64,000 bases of DNA, taken from Pseudarthrobacter enclensis. Its GTDB lineage: Bacteria > Actinomycetota > Actinomycetes > Actinomycetales > Micrococcaceae. The notes beneath the pieces were generated by a model, which was not told the origin of the DNA, did not search any database, and saw nothing but the letters and a program-made list of their open reading frames with translations. The stretch is from the NCBI RefSeq assembly GCF_001457025.1, contig NZ_KQ758602.1:62001-126000 (forward strand). The letters run 5' to 3'. The translations under genes and the position numbers were made by a program. The stretch's first letter is position 1, and every line of letters starts with the position of its first letter. This document shows, one piece after another, positions 17,004 to 24,229 of the stretch.

Positions 17004-17954
17004 ATGGACACCCGGAAGCTGGCGTACTTCGTGAAGATTGTCGATTCAGGAAGCATTACCAAGGCCGCCGCAGCGCTGCACGTGGCCCAGCCGGCCTTGA
17101 GCCAGCAGGTGTCCTCACTGGAGACCGAGCTGAAGCAGCGGCTCCTGATCCGGAGCAAGCAGGGCGTGGAACCAACGGCCGCCGGGCATACCCTGTACCG
17201 GCATTCCCAGACCATCCTCCGGCTGGTGGAACAGGCCAGGCTCGACGTGGCAGCGTCAGGGGCGGCGCCGTCGGGCCGGGTTTCCATTGCCATCGCCCCG
17301 TACAGCATGGCGTCCAGCCTCACCCCGCGGATCATCAGCGAGGTGAACAGGCGCTACCCGGACATCGTCCTGCACCTGACCGAAATATACGGGGGCGTGC
17401 TGAGCGAGGCCATCAAGAACGGGCGTCTGGATATGGCCCTGATCTACGAGCCCGGGCCCATCCGGGGCGCGCAGTTCACCACGCTGATCGTGGAGGACCT
17501 GTACCTGGTGGTCAACGCCGGACGGGAGCTTCCGGTGGGGCCTGACGCCGGAACCATCACGCTGGAGGAAGCCGCGCAGCTGGGCCTGTTCCTGCCGGAG
17601 CGGATCCATACCTTGCGGCAGGTGGTGGAGGCCGGTATCGACGGCAAGGGCCTGAAGCTTCGCCTGGTGGGTGAAGTGGAGTCCGTTCCTTCCCTGACCA
17701 GGCTGCTCCGCAGTGACCTCGGCGCCACGGTCCTGCCGAAGTCCGCGGCGGATGCACTGTTCCATGAGGAGGACTTCCGGGTCCTGCGGATCGTGGAACC
17801 AGCCCTGCAGTGCAAGATCGCGCTGTGCACGCCGGACCACGAGCCGTTGTCCGAGGCAGGCTCGGCGGTCCTGCTGGTACTCAAGGAAATGCTGCAGGAA
17901 ATGCTGCGCAGCAAATACCAGCCAATTATCGGCGCCACCCAGGCGCAGGGTTGA
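17004..17954 (+). CDS. nac: Nac-like LysR family transcriptional regulator
   Basis: 316 aa. The N-terminal winged HTH matches enterobacterial Nac almost step by step: KLAYFVKIVDSGSITKAAA, then LHVAQPALSQQV, LLIRSKQGVEPTAAG and LYRHSQTIL. Similarity continues through the effector domain (DMALIYEPGP, EDLYLV, LGLFLPE, GEVESV, GATVLPKSAAD). Nac regulators control nitrogen-assimilation genes, in enterobacteria without needing a small-molecule coinducer. AAAGAGGAGC precedes ATG 17004; the frame upstream to 16956 is not needed. Its neighbours are a 5-oxoproline operon and an aminotransferase, both nitrogen-related, and four ATA-N9-TAT boxes flank them. Orthology to Nac rather than another CynR-type LysR is my reading from remembered family sequences. 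Confidence 0.85.
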   Translation: MDTRKLAYFVKIVDSGSITKAAAALHVAQPALSQQVSSLETELKQRLLIRSKQGVEPTAAGHTLYRHSQTILRLVEQARLDVAASGAAPSGRVSIAIAPYSMASSLTPRIISEVNRRYPDIVLHLTEIYGGVLSEAIKNGRLDMALIYEPGPIRGAQFTTLIVEDLYLVVNAGRELPVGPDAGTITLEEAAQLGLFLPERIHTLRQVVEAGIDGKGLKLRLVGEVESVPSLTRLLRSDLGATVLPKSAADALFHEEDFRVLRIVEPALQCKIALCTPDHEPLSEAGSAVLLVLKEMLQEMLRSKYQPIIGATQAQG

Positions 17955-17962
17955 TACAGGGC

Positions 17963-18001
17963 ATAAGTGGCCCTTATCAGGCCATGCTTCATTGGTCTTA
18001 T
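17963..18001 (+). promoter_or_regulatory. Bipartite Nac-type element upstream of the small CPxxGxW gene
   Basis: ATAAGTGGCCCTTAT (17963-17977) is an ATA-N9-TAT box and also a T-N11-A LysR box. After 16 nt comes GGTCTTAT (17994-18001). The same two parts with the same 16-nt spacing and the same orientation toward the gene occur before the aminotransferase (20495-20533, minus strand). It could also act in the 3' region of the regulator itself. Confidence 0.65.
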
Positions 18002-18085
18002 GCAGGGAATTTACGGAGTCCTAGGATAAAAGCCATAAAGGTCCGCCAGCGGCGATTACCCGGAAAGATTCCTTGGAGCCCAGCC

Positions 18086-18328
18086 ATGAAAAAGATCACC
18101 AGCCTGCAATACCGGAAAGCCTCGGAAAGAAGGGTGCAGCTTAAAGCGAGCACCGGTTCGCACTGCCCCGCGAACGGATTCTGGCGGCCCGAAGACGGGC
18201 CGTCGTCGGATCCGGTGTTCGTGTTCGAAGGCAGCATGATGCCGCCGGGCAAGCGCGGCTCCACCATGTGGTACCTGGACGACTCCCAGGTGGGCCCGCC
18301 CGCCTACCTCCTGCCCGGCTTGAACTGA
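18086..18328 (+). CDS. Small hypothetical protein with a CPxxGxW motif
   Basis: 80 aa. TTGGAGCC lies 8 nt upstream of the ATG. The basic N-terminus is followed by HCPANGFWRP and then VFEGSMMPP and TMWYLDD. This Cys-Pro-x-x-Gly-x-Trp ... G-x-x-(M)P ... W-x-(L/V) layout recurs in small bacterial proteins of unknown function, some near secretion systems; I do not recognise a defined role. It has its own upstream Nac-type element and its own intrinsic terminator, so it looks like a stand-alone regulated gene. Confidence 0.65.
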   Translation: MKKITSLQYRKASERRVQLKASTGSHCPANGFWRPEDGPSSDPVFVFEGSMMPPGKRGSTMWYLDDSQVGPPAYLLPGLN

Positions 18329-18370
18329 CACCCGCCACATCGTCGGTTGAAATGCAGGCCGGCACGGGGA

Positions 18371-18409
18371 AGGCCCGGAGTTCCGATTGAACTCCGGGCC
18401 TCGTCTTTT
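18371..18409 (+). terminator. Intrinsic terminator of the small gene
   Basis: AGGCCCGGAGTTC (18371-18383) pairs with 18389-18401 across a 5-nt loop, a perfect 13-bp stem, followed by CGTCTTTT. This is a classical rho-independent terminator. It abuts the palindromic repeat at 18414-18474. Confidence 0.88.
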
Positions 18410-18413
18410 AAGA

Positions 18414-18474
18414 ATCGACTGCTGGGTAACTGCCGTTATGAGAGGTCAAAACGGCAGTTACCCAGCAATGGATG
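18414..18474 (-). repeat. Palindromic repeat unit, copy B
   Basis: The 48-bp palindrome 18420-18467 has perfect 18-bp arms (TGCTGGGTAACTGCCGTT and its complement), flanked by ATCGAC and ATGGATG. Its reverse complement aligns without gaps to 27184-27244, with 40 of 48 core positions and both flanks identical. It sits between two convergent genes, next to an intrinsic terminator. Confidence 0.85.
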
Positions 18475-18486
18475 AGATGGCGGGAG

Positions 18487-19182
18487 CTACAGTGCCGGCT
18501 CCAGTTCGGCATCCTCCACGAGCAGGCCCTTGGCCTTCAGGACGTCCGTCAGCTTGCACAACTCGATGGTGGTGCCGCCGGCCTTATAGAGGCGGATCAG
18601 TTCGTCTTCGGCGTCCACTCGTGCCTGCGAGAGCTTGATGACTTCCTCGATCTCGTCCTTGCGGACCACCACCACGCCGTCGGCGTCGCCCAGCAGGACA
18701 TCGCCGGGGTAGACGATTTCGTCGCCGAACACCAGGGGATGGTTGATGGGGCCAATGGTTTCCTTGACGGTTCCCTTGATGCAGACGCTGCCGGAGAACA
18801 CGGGCAGGCCGAGTTCGATCAGGTCCTTGGTGTCGCGGACGCCGGAGTCGGTGACCATTGCCGCCACACCTTTGGCTTTCATGGCGTTGCCCAGGACGTC
18901 GCCGAAGGTTCCCGCTTCCTCGTATTCGCCGGCTGACACCAGGACCACATCGCCTTTTTGGGCATAGTGGATGGCCACCTGCAGCATGAGGTTGTCCCGC
19001 GGCGCGCACACCACGGTGACGGCGGGGCCACAGAAGGACATGCTGCGGTCAATGGGCTTGATCCTGGAACTCAGGGCGCCCTTGCGGCCCTGGGCCTCAT
19101 GGACGGTGGCGGACGAGAACTTGGAGAGCCGTTCGATGGCGTCCTCCGAGGGACGATCGAACTTGGTCTTGACGTGGATCAT
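18487..19182 (-). CDS. RraA-like / HMG-CHA aldolase family protein
   Basis: 231 aa. GDVLGNAMKAKGV and DSGVRDTKDL (Arg116, Asp117) fit the RraA/HMG aldolase fold. GDEIVYPGDVLLGDADGVVVV is the typical C-terminal core. The family includes 4-hydroxy-4-methyl-2-oxoglutarate/4-carboxy-4-hydroxy-2-oxoadipate aldolases, which also decarboxylate oxaloacetate; the extra C-terminal helix supports an enzyme over the RNase E inhibitor RraA. ATG 19182 has CAGGAGC upstream; the frame beyond it is Pro/Ser-rich and not coding. It lies 31 nt downstream of the aminotransferase and is probably co-transcribed. Confidence 0.85.
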   Translation of the reverse strand: MIHVKTKFDRPSEDAIERLSKFSSATVHEAQGRKGALSSRIKPIDRSMSFCGPAVTVVCAPRDNLMLQVAIHYAQKGDVVLVSAGEYEEAGTFGDVLGNAMKAKGVAAMVTDSGVRDTKDLIELGLPVFSGSVCIKGTVKETIGPINHPLVFGDEIVYPGDVLLGDADGVVVVRKDEIEEVIKLSQARVDAEDELIRLYKAGGTTIELCKLTDVLKAKGLLVEDAELEPAL

Positions 19183-19213
19183 GGATTGCTCCTGTAAGCG
19201 ATGGTGGGGTGGT

Positions 19214-20422
19214 TCAGGACAGTGCGAGGACGGCCTTTTCGATGGCGGCGATGGATTCCTCGATGACGGGCAGTGCGGTGGCGTAGGAGATCCGGAAGTA
19301 GGGGCCCACGCCGTAGGCGGAACCCTGGATAACGGCAACGGAGGCGGCATCCAGCAGGTAGAGGGTGAAGTCCTCGTCGTTGCTGATCATCCTGCCGTCC
19401 GGGGCGGTCTTCCCGATGACCCCGCTGCAGTTCACGTAGGCGTAGAAAGCGCCGTCCGGCGTGGCGCAGTGCAGGCCCTCAATCGCGTTGAATCCGGCCA
19501 CTGCCGCGTCGCGCCGTTCGCGGTAGACCTCCACGCTGTCCCGCACGAAGGACTGGTCCCCGGTGAGCGCCGCGGCCGCGGCAGCCTGGCTGACGGACGA
19601 CGGGCAGGATGACATCTGCGACTGGAGTTTGTTGATGGCCGCCACCAGGGCTGCCGGGCCGCCGGCGTAGCCGAGGCGCCAACCGGTCATGGCGTAGGCC
19701 TTGGAGACTCCGTTGGTCACCAGTACACGGTCCTTGAGCCCGGGTGCCACAGCCACCAGGCCGGTGATGGGTTCGGCGCCGAAGTTGATTTCGTCGTAGA
19801 TCTCGTCAGTGAGGACGTAGACGGAGGGGTGGTCCTCAAGGACTGCGGCCAGGCCGGCGAGTTCCTCGCGTGAGTAGACGGCGCCGGTGGGGTTGGACGG
19901 GGTGTTGAGGATAACCCACTTGGTGCGTTCGGTGAGGGCCGCGGACAGGGCCTCGGGGGTGAGCTTGAAGCCCGTCTCCTCGGAGCAGGGAACGATCACG
20001 GGAGTGCCCTCGTTGGCCAGGACCATGTCCGGGTAGGAAACCCAGTACGGGGCGGGAATGACCACTTCGTCACCCTCGTTGAGGGTGGCCATGAAGGCGG
20101 TGAAGATGACCTGCTTGCCGCCGCCGCCGATGGTGATTTCGGCGGGCGTGTACTGCTGCCCGGTCTTGCGCTCGAGCGTCTGCAGGATGGCTTTCTGCAG
20201 TTCCGGTGTTCCGGTAACGGACGTGTATTTGGTTTCGCCGCGGCCGATGGCGGCGATGGCGGCGTCCTTCACGTGCTGGGGGGTGTCGAAGTCCGGCTCG
20301 CCCACCGTCAGGTCCAGGATTCGCCGGCCCTCGGCCTTGAGCTCACGCACCCGGGCTGCTGCGGCCACGCTGGGGGAGGATTTGATACGGGTGACGCGGG
20401 ATGCGGGCACGAATTCGGGCAT
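19214..20422 (-). CDS. Class I/II pyridoxal-phosphate aminotransferase (aspartate aminotransferase-like)
   Basis: 402 aa from ATG 20422. The fold-type I landmarks are present: DLTVGEPDFDTP, NTPSNPTGAVYS, LTDEIYDEI, the PLP lysine in NGVSKAYAMTGWR, and FRISYA with the C-terminal carboxylate-binding Arg. An in-frame ATG at 20464 is possible but has no Shine-Dalgarno; 20422 has GGAAC/GGAAGG upstream and matches where family members start. With the aldolase downstream it could form an amino acid to keto acid to pyruvate/oxaloacetate route; specificity unknown. A Nac-type bipartite element lies upstream. Confidence 0.9.
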   Translation of the reverse strand: MPEFVPASRVTRIKSSPSVAAAARVRELKAEGRRILDLTVGEPDFDTPQHVKDAAIAAIGRGETKYTSVTGTPELQKAILQTLERKTGQQYTPAEITIGGGGKQVIFTAFMATLNEGDEVVIPAPYWVSYPDMVLANEGTPVIVPCSEETGFKLTPEALSAALTERTKWVILNTPSNPTGAVYSREELAGLAAVLEDHPSVYVLTDEIYDEINFGAEPITGLVAVAPGLKDRVLVTNGVSKAYAMTGWRLGYAGGPAALVAAINKLQSQMSSCPSSVSQAAAAAALTGDQSFVRDSVEVYRERRDAAVAGFNAIEGLHCATPDGAFYAYVNCSGVIGKTAPDGRMISNDEDFTLYLLDAASVAVIQGSAYGVGPYFRISYATALPVIEESIAAIEKAVLALS

Positions 20423-20494
20423 GATCTGTTCCGGGGCCTTCCAGTGCGGATGGGGGTGGTTCATTCGAGCGTAGGGAATGGGGGACCCGGTTGG

Positions 20495-20533
20495 ATAAGA
20501 CCTAAAGTGCGTGGACAGATAAGCGGCCCTTAT
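20495..20533 (-). promoter_or_regulatory. Bipartite Nac-type element upstream of the aminotransferase
   Basis: Read toward the gene: ATAAGGGCCGCTTAT (20533-20519), 16 nt, GGTCTTAT (20502-20495). Compare ATAAGTGGCCCTTAT-N16-GGTCTTAT at 17963-18001. The 15-mer fits ATA-N9-TAT. It lies 73 nt from ATG 20422 and 31 nt from ATG 20464. Confidence 0.68.
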
Positions 20534-20648
20534 GACACCGCGGCCAGAAGAATCCGCTATTGCATCACGCCAAATCGGTATTTCCCGGGCTTGCCGGGGC
20601 GGCGTAGCGTGTGTCCAATCCAGATCCTTCGGCAGCAGGGAGCCGGCC

Positions 20649-21206
20649 ATGCCTGCCCACAATCTCCACCGGCGATCGACCCGCTCCCCTGGCGGCGGGC
20701 ACCAGCAGGGGACCCCGAGGGGCGGCTACCGCTACCAGGGAACACCGCGGCAGGACGTGGCGGCATCGCAGGCGCTTGAGATCCGTGAGCTCCTGGCGCA
20801 GCAGCGGCGCATGATTTCGCTGAAGTCGAGCCGGCTGCGGGCGTTGGTCTCCGAGTTGAACGAGCGGGTGGCCCAGGCAGTCTGCGATGGAGCCAAAGTG
20901 GCCGCGGTTGCCCGCGCCGCCGGAGTCCCGGCTGCCAAGGTCCGCAGCATCGGGCTGGGGAAGGACGGGCTCTTCCCGTCCGGGCAGCCGGCCGGGGAAC
21001 AGCTCCGGGCCATTGCCGGGGTGGCTGAAGAGCTGGCGGCCGTGGAAGCCGCGCGCGCCGCCGTCGAACGCACACGGACCCAGCTGCTGGCGGACGCCCG
21101 CCGGCTCCGGCTGCTGGACGAATACCAGCTGGCCTCGGTCAGCGGGCTGAAGCATGACGAGGTCCGCAAGATGACGCGCGGCGCTGCGCCGCGGCAGGCG
21201 CCCTGA
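20649..21206 (+). CDS. Hypothetical protein with a predicted HTH-like segment
   Basis: 185 aa. AGGGAG precedes ATG 20649. The first 35 residues are basic and Gly/His-rich. Residues about 40-185 look alpha-helical, with heptad-like Leu/Ala spacing and a possible helix-turn-helix (AVARAAGVPAAKVRSIGLG, about 88-106). I do not recognise the family. It stands between the aminotransferase (divergent) and the DUF4193 gene. The codon pattern is as GC-rich as the neighbours, so recent transfer is not indicated. Confidence 0.65.
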   Translation: MPAHNLHRRSTRSPGGGHQQGTPRGGYRYQGTPRQDVAASQALEIRELLAQQRRMISLKSSRLRALVSELNERVAQAVCDGAKVAAVARAAGVPAAKVRSIGLGKDGLFPSGQPAGEQLRAIAGVAEELAAVEAARAAVERTRTQLLADARRLRLLDEYQLASVSGLKHDEVRKMTRGAAPRQAP

Positions 21207-21429
21207 CCCGGAACCCGACCAAGGGGAACGGCCCGGTCTGCGGCCATGCCCCAGGGGCAGCGATGCCCTGCCGGACCCCGGTTTCCTGCAGGTCTTTCGC
21301 CACGGGTCCGCCCCGCCGGAACCGGGAATAATGTTGCCCGGGCACCCGTTGTCGATCTGTCCAGGCAATCCTGTTCGGGTATTTTGCGCAGGAGAATCTG
21401 GACAACAGCCAGAGAGGAGAAGCCAATTA

Positions 21430-21729
21430 ATGGCAGTTGACTACGATGCTCCGCGGGTGACGCCGGAAGACGAACCGAATGTTGCCCTCGACGAGCTGAA
21501 GACCGAGAAACCGGGACGCCGCGAGGCTGCTCCCGATGTGGACGAGACGGACCTTGCGGACAGTTTCGAGCTCCCCGGGGCCGATCTTTCCAACGAGGAG
21601 CTCCAGATCCAGGTGGTTCCGGTCCAGTCCGACGAGTTCACCTGCATGTCCTGCTTCCTGGTCCACCACCGCAGCCAGCTGGCACGGGAGAAGGACGGGA
21701 AGAAGTACTGCAAGGAGTGCGAGTCCTGA
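21430..21729 (+). CDS. DUF4193 zinc-ribbon protein
   Basis: 99 aa. The acidic N-terminal half is followed by DEFTCMSCFLVHHRSQLA and KKYCKECES, the two CxxC pairs of the DUF4193 family, which is confined to actinobacteria and of unknown function. GAGAGGAGAAG precedes ATG 21430. A good hairpin follows the stop. Confidence 0.9.
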   Translation: MAVDYDAPRVTPEDEPNVALDELKTEKPGRREAAPDVDETDLADSFELPGADLSNEELQIQVVPVQSDEFTCMSCFLVHHRSQLAREKDGKKYCKECES

Positions 21730-21737
21730 CCGGACAT

Positions 21738-21763
21738 GCGGAGGCGGCCCCCGCCGCTTCCGC
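21738..21763 (+). terminator. Terminator after the DUF4193 gene
   Basis: GCGGAGGCGGC (21738-21748) pairs with 21753-21763 across CCCC, with one G-T wobble, 9 nt after the stop; a short T-containing tract follows. Confidence 0.65.
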
Positions 21764-21810
21764 CCTGTTCGTTTGAGATCGTATATCGGAAAGCCCTTTC
21801 CAATGGCGAC

Positions 21811-21826
21811 TGTCCCTGATTGAATG
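21811..21826 (+). promoter_or_regulatory. IclR-type palindrome variant upstream of the BNR_4 gene
   Basis: TGTCCCTGATTGAATG matches the right half of the recurring TTTCA-N5-TGRAA element. A second inverted half (CTTTCCAATGG) lies about 15 nt upstream. It is 41 nt before the GTG start. This is one of the weaker members of the set. Confidence 0.42.
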
Positions 21827-21866
21827 AAGAACGCCACCTCCATCAATCAAGCAGAATGGCTGCCAA

Positions 21867-23180
21867 GTGCGCATCAACGACAACGGGGCATGGTGCTGGT
21901 TCCAGGACGAACGCGCCCTCATCGATCCCGCCAACAACACCCTGCTGATCGGTTCGGTGGCCGCACCCGAAGGCTCCGGGGGCGCCGCCCGGGGCGGCAA
22001 CATCGAAGTAGCGGTGGTGGACCTTGGTACAGGCCACAGCCGGGTCCACGTGCTCCACCACCGGCTTGAATCCGACGACCATAACGCACCCGCCCTGCTG
22101 ATCCGGCCGGACGGCAGGTACGTGGCCATGTACGCCAGGCACAAGACGGACAACTACTCACGCTGGCGGGTCTCCGTGCGTCCGCATGACGCCTCCGAAT
22201 GGGAACCCGAGCAGGCCTTCGACTGGACCGACCTGGCCGGCGGCAGCGGCGCCACCTACTCCAACCTGCACCGGCTGGACGCCGAATCCCGCGTGTACAA
22301 CTTTGTCCGCGCCGTCAACGATGACCCCAGCATGATGGTTTCCGACGACGACGGCGGCACCTGGCGCTACGGCGGGAAGCTGTTCACCCGGCGCAAGGTG
22401 GGCTACGTCAACGGGTACACGCGCTACTGGGGCAACGGCGCGGACCGGATCGACCTGATCACCACGGACCACCACCCCCGCGACTTCAACAACAGCATCT
22501 ACCACGGCTTCATCCGCGGCGACGCCCTGCATGATGCAGAGGGCCGGGTGGCCGAAAAACCGCTCCTGGGCTCCCCTGGCGTCAACCAGGACGTCCTCAC
22601 CCCGGTGTTCACCGCCGGCATGGAATTGGGCGGCGATGTCCTCAGCCATGCCTGGACCACCGACCTGCGCGGGCAGGGCAACCGGCTCGCCGCCATCATC
22701 AGCTGCCGCGCCAACGACGTCAACGGCCCCCTCCAGAGGCTGCAGCAGCTCGACGTCGACGACCACCGCCTGCTGTACGCGCGCCATGACGGGACGCGCT
22801 GGGTGTTGCACCCGCTGGCCGCCGCGGGCCCGGCGCTGCTGCCCCACGAACAGGACTACACCGGCCTGGGCGCCGTGGACCCGCACTGCCTGGACCAGGT
22901 GTACATCTCGGCTCCAATTCATCCGGGCACCGGTGAGGCCACCCGCCACTACGAGATCTACCGCGGGCGGACGCCCGACGGCGGCGCTTCCTGGAGCTGG
23001 GCGGCGGTGACGGAGGACTCCGACGCCGACAACCTCCGCCCCATGGTGGTGCCAGGTGATCCATCCGTCCACGCGGTGGTGTGGTTCCGCGGCAGCATGC
23101 GCTCATCCCAGTCATACAACGCCGAGGTGGTGGGGCGGGTCAGCCGCAGGGCAGATAGGGCACCCACCGCTGCGCCATGA
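21867..23180 (+). CDS. BNR_4 repeat (beta-propeller) protein, possible carbohydrate-active enzyme
   Basis: 437 aa, no signal peptide. The frame opens with NDNGAWCWFQDERALID and continues with repeated strand motifs, including DHNAPALLIRPDGRYVAMYARH, TYSNLHRL, VSDDDGGTWRYGG and NGADRIDLITTDHHPRDFNNSIYHGF. This is the BNR_4 pattern of seven-bladed propellers. Related propellers in CAZy include enzymes acting on rhamnose-uronate linkages, which would suit the rhamnosidase-rich context, but I cannot assign a reaction. The start is GTG 21867 with a weak ribosome site; no in-frame ATG lies upstream. It begins a same-strand run with the isomerase, acyltransferase fusion and quercetinase genes. Confidence 0.75.
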   Translation: MRINDNGAWCWFQDERALIDPANNTLLIGSVAAPEGSGGAARGGNIEVAVVDLGTGHSRVHVLHHRLESDDHNAPALLIRPDGRYVAMYARHKTDNYSRWRVSVRPHDASEWEPEQAFDWTDLAGGSGATYSNLHRLDAESRVYNFVRAVNDDPSMMVSDDDGGTWRYGGKLFTRRKVGYVNGYTRYWGNGADRIDLITTDHHPRDFNNSIYHGFIRGDALHDAEGRVAEKPLLGSPGVNQDVLTPVFTAGMELGGDVLSHAWTTDLRGQGNRLAAIISCRANDVNGPLQRLQQLDVDDHRLLYARHDGTRWVLHPLAAAGPALLPHEQDYTGLGAVDPHCLDQVYISAPIHPGTGEATRHYEIYRGRTPDGGASWSWAAVTEDSDADNLRPMVVPGDPSVHAVVWFRGSMRSSQSYNAEVVGRVSRRADRAPTAAP

Positions 23181-23212
23181 CGGGGCTGCAGGCTCCTGAC
23201 CGAGTGTGATCG

Positions 23213-23230
23213 AACGGCCGTCCGGCCGTT
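23213..23230 (+). terminator. Hairpin between the BNR_4 and isomerase genes
   Basis: AACGGCCG-TC-CGGCCGTT is a perfect 8-bp stem 33 nt after the BNR_4 stop, without a T-run. Since an apparent promoter follows (23251-23271), it probably separates the two transcripts. Confidence 0.5.
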
Positions 23231-23250
23231 GACCCCTCCCAGGGACCCGC

Positions 23251-23271
23251 AAAGAATTGTTGAAACGATAT
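23251..23271 (+). promoter_or_regulatory. IclR-type half palindrome with -10-like TATTG, upstream of the isomerase gene
   Basis: TTGTTGAAAC followed by GATATTG. The right half (TTGAAA) and a TATTG at the same distance recur at 45221-45241 and 60371-60390. It ends 22 nt before the TTG start. Confidence 0.45.
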
Positions 23272-23293
23272 TGCCAACAGACCGGGGAGACCC

Positions 23294-24229
23294 TTGCACC
23301 ACGTTCCACAGGCCCGCCCGGTCCTCACCGTTTCCACCCTCGGCGCTCCCGGCGAGCCGCTGGGCACGGTCCTGGGCTGGCTGGCCGGCCAGGGCGTGAC
23401 AGGCATCGAGCTGCGGCTCGCCGCCGGAGAGATTGCTTCACCGGCTATGACCCGGCAGGCGCGCACCCGGCTGCGGGCCGAAGCGGACGGCGCCGGCGTT
23501 GCCATCACGGGGCTGGCCAGCTACATCCGCGTCGCGGACACGGCCCCGGACGACCTCGTGGTGGGCGCCCTGGAGGCTGCGTTGCTCCTCGCTGCGGACC
23601 TCGGCGCCCCCGCGGTGCGGGTGTTTCCCGGAGCCGCCACGGAACCTGCTGAATACACCCAGGTGCCCATGACGACGGCGGCCCGGCACGACGTCAACGC
23701 CCTCGCCGCCCGGCGCCTCACCGCCGTCGGACGCCTGGCCGCGGAACTGGACGTCTACCCCGTGCTGGAAACCCACGACTCCCATCCCCGGGGCCGGGAC
23801 ATCGCGGAGATCCTGGGCCAGGTGGAAGGACGCGCAGGCGCCGTCTGGGACCTCATGCATCCCTGGCGCGTGGGCGAAAGCCTTGACGAGACGTGGGCCG
23901 TCCTGCAGCCCTGGCTGGACAACGGGCTGGGCAGCGTCCAGGTCAAGGACGCGCGGCTGCCGGACAGCCGGACCCCCGTGCCCATCGGGGACGGAACCCT
24001 TCCCGTGGACGGCTTTGCGCAGCTTCTCAAGGACAAAGGCTACGCCGGGGTCCTCTGCCTGGAGTGGGAGAAGGCCTGGCACCCCGGAGCGGCCCGCCTT
24101 GACGCCGCCATCGAATCGACCACGGCCTGGTTCGGCCGGCACTGGCCGGACCACCCCGCCGTCGGCATAGCCCCGCAGCCGCCCCGCCCCGACCGACCCC
24201 GACCAACCCCCGTTGTGGAGACACCGTGA
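23294..24229 (+). CDS. Sugar phosphate isomerase/epimerase family protein (AP-endonuclease-like TIM barrel)
   Basis: 311 aa. TTG start with GGGGAGA 5 nt upstream. Metal-site motifs of the AP_endonuc_2 family are present: VLETHDSHPRG (Glu/His), GAVWDLMHPW (Asp/His), VKDAR, and the final LEWEKAWHP with the conserved Glu. Such proteins isomerise or epimerise keto-sugars or dehydrate inositol derivatives. Its stop overlaps the next gene's GTG start as GTGA, so it is coupled to the acyltransferase fusion. Substrate unknown; a sugar released by the BNR_4 or GH78 enzymes is plausible. Confidence 0.82.
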   Translation: MHHVPQARPVLTVSTLGAPGEPLGTVLGWLAGQGVTGIELRLAAGEIASPAMTRQARTRLRAEADGAGVAITGLASYIRVADTAPDDLVVGALEAALLLAADLGAPAVRVFPGAATEPAEYTQVPMTTAARHDVNALAARRLTAVGRLAAELDVYPVLETHDSHPRGRDIAEILGQVEGRAGAVWDLMHPWRVGESLDETWAVLQPWLDNGLGSVQVKDARLPDSRTPVPIGDGTLPVDGFAQLLKDKGYAGVLCLEWEKAWHPGAARLDAAIESTTAWFGRHWPDHPAVGIAPQPPRPDRPRPTPVVETP

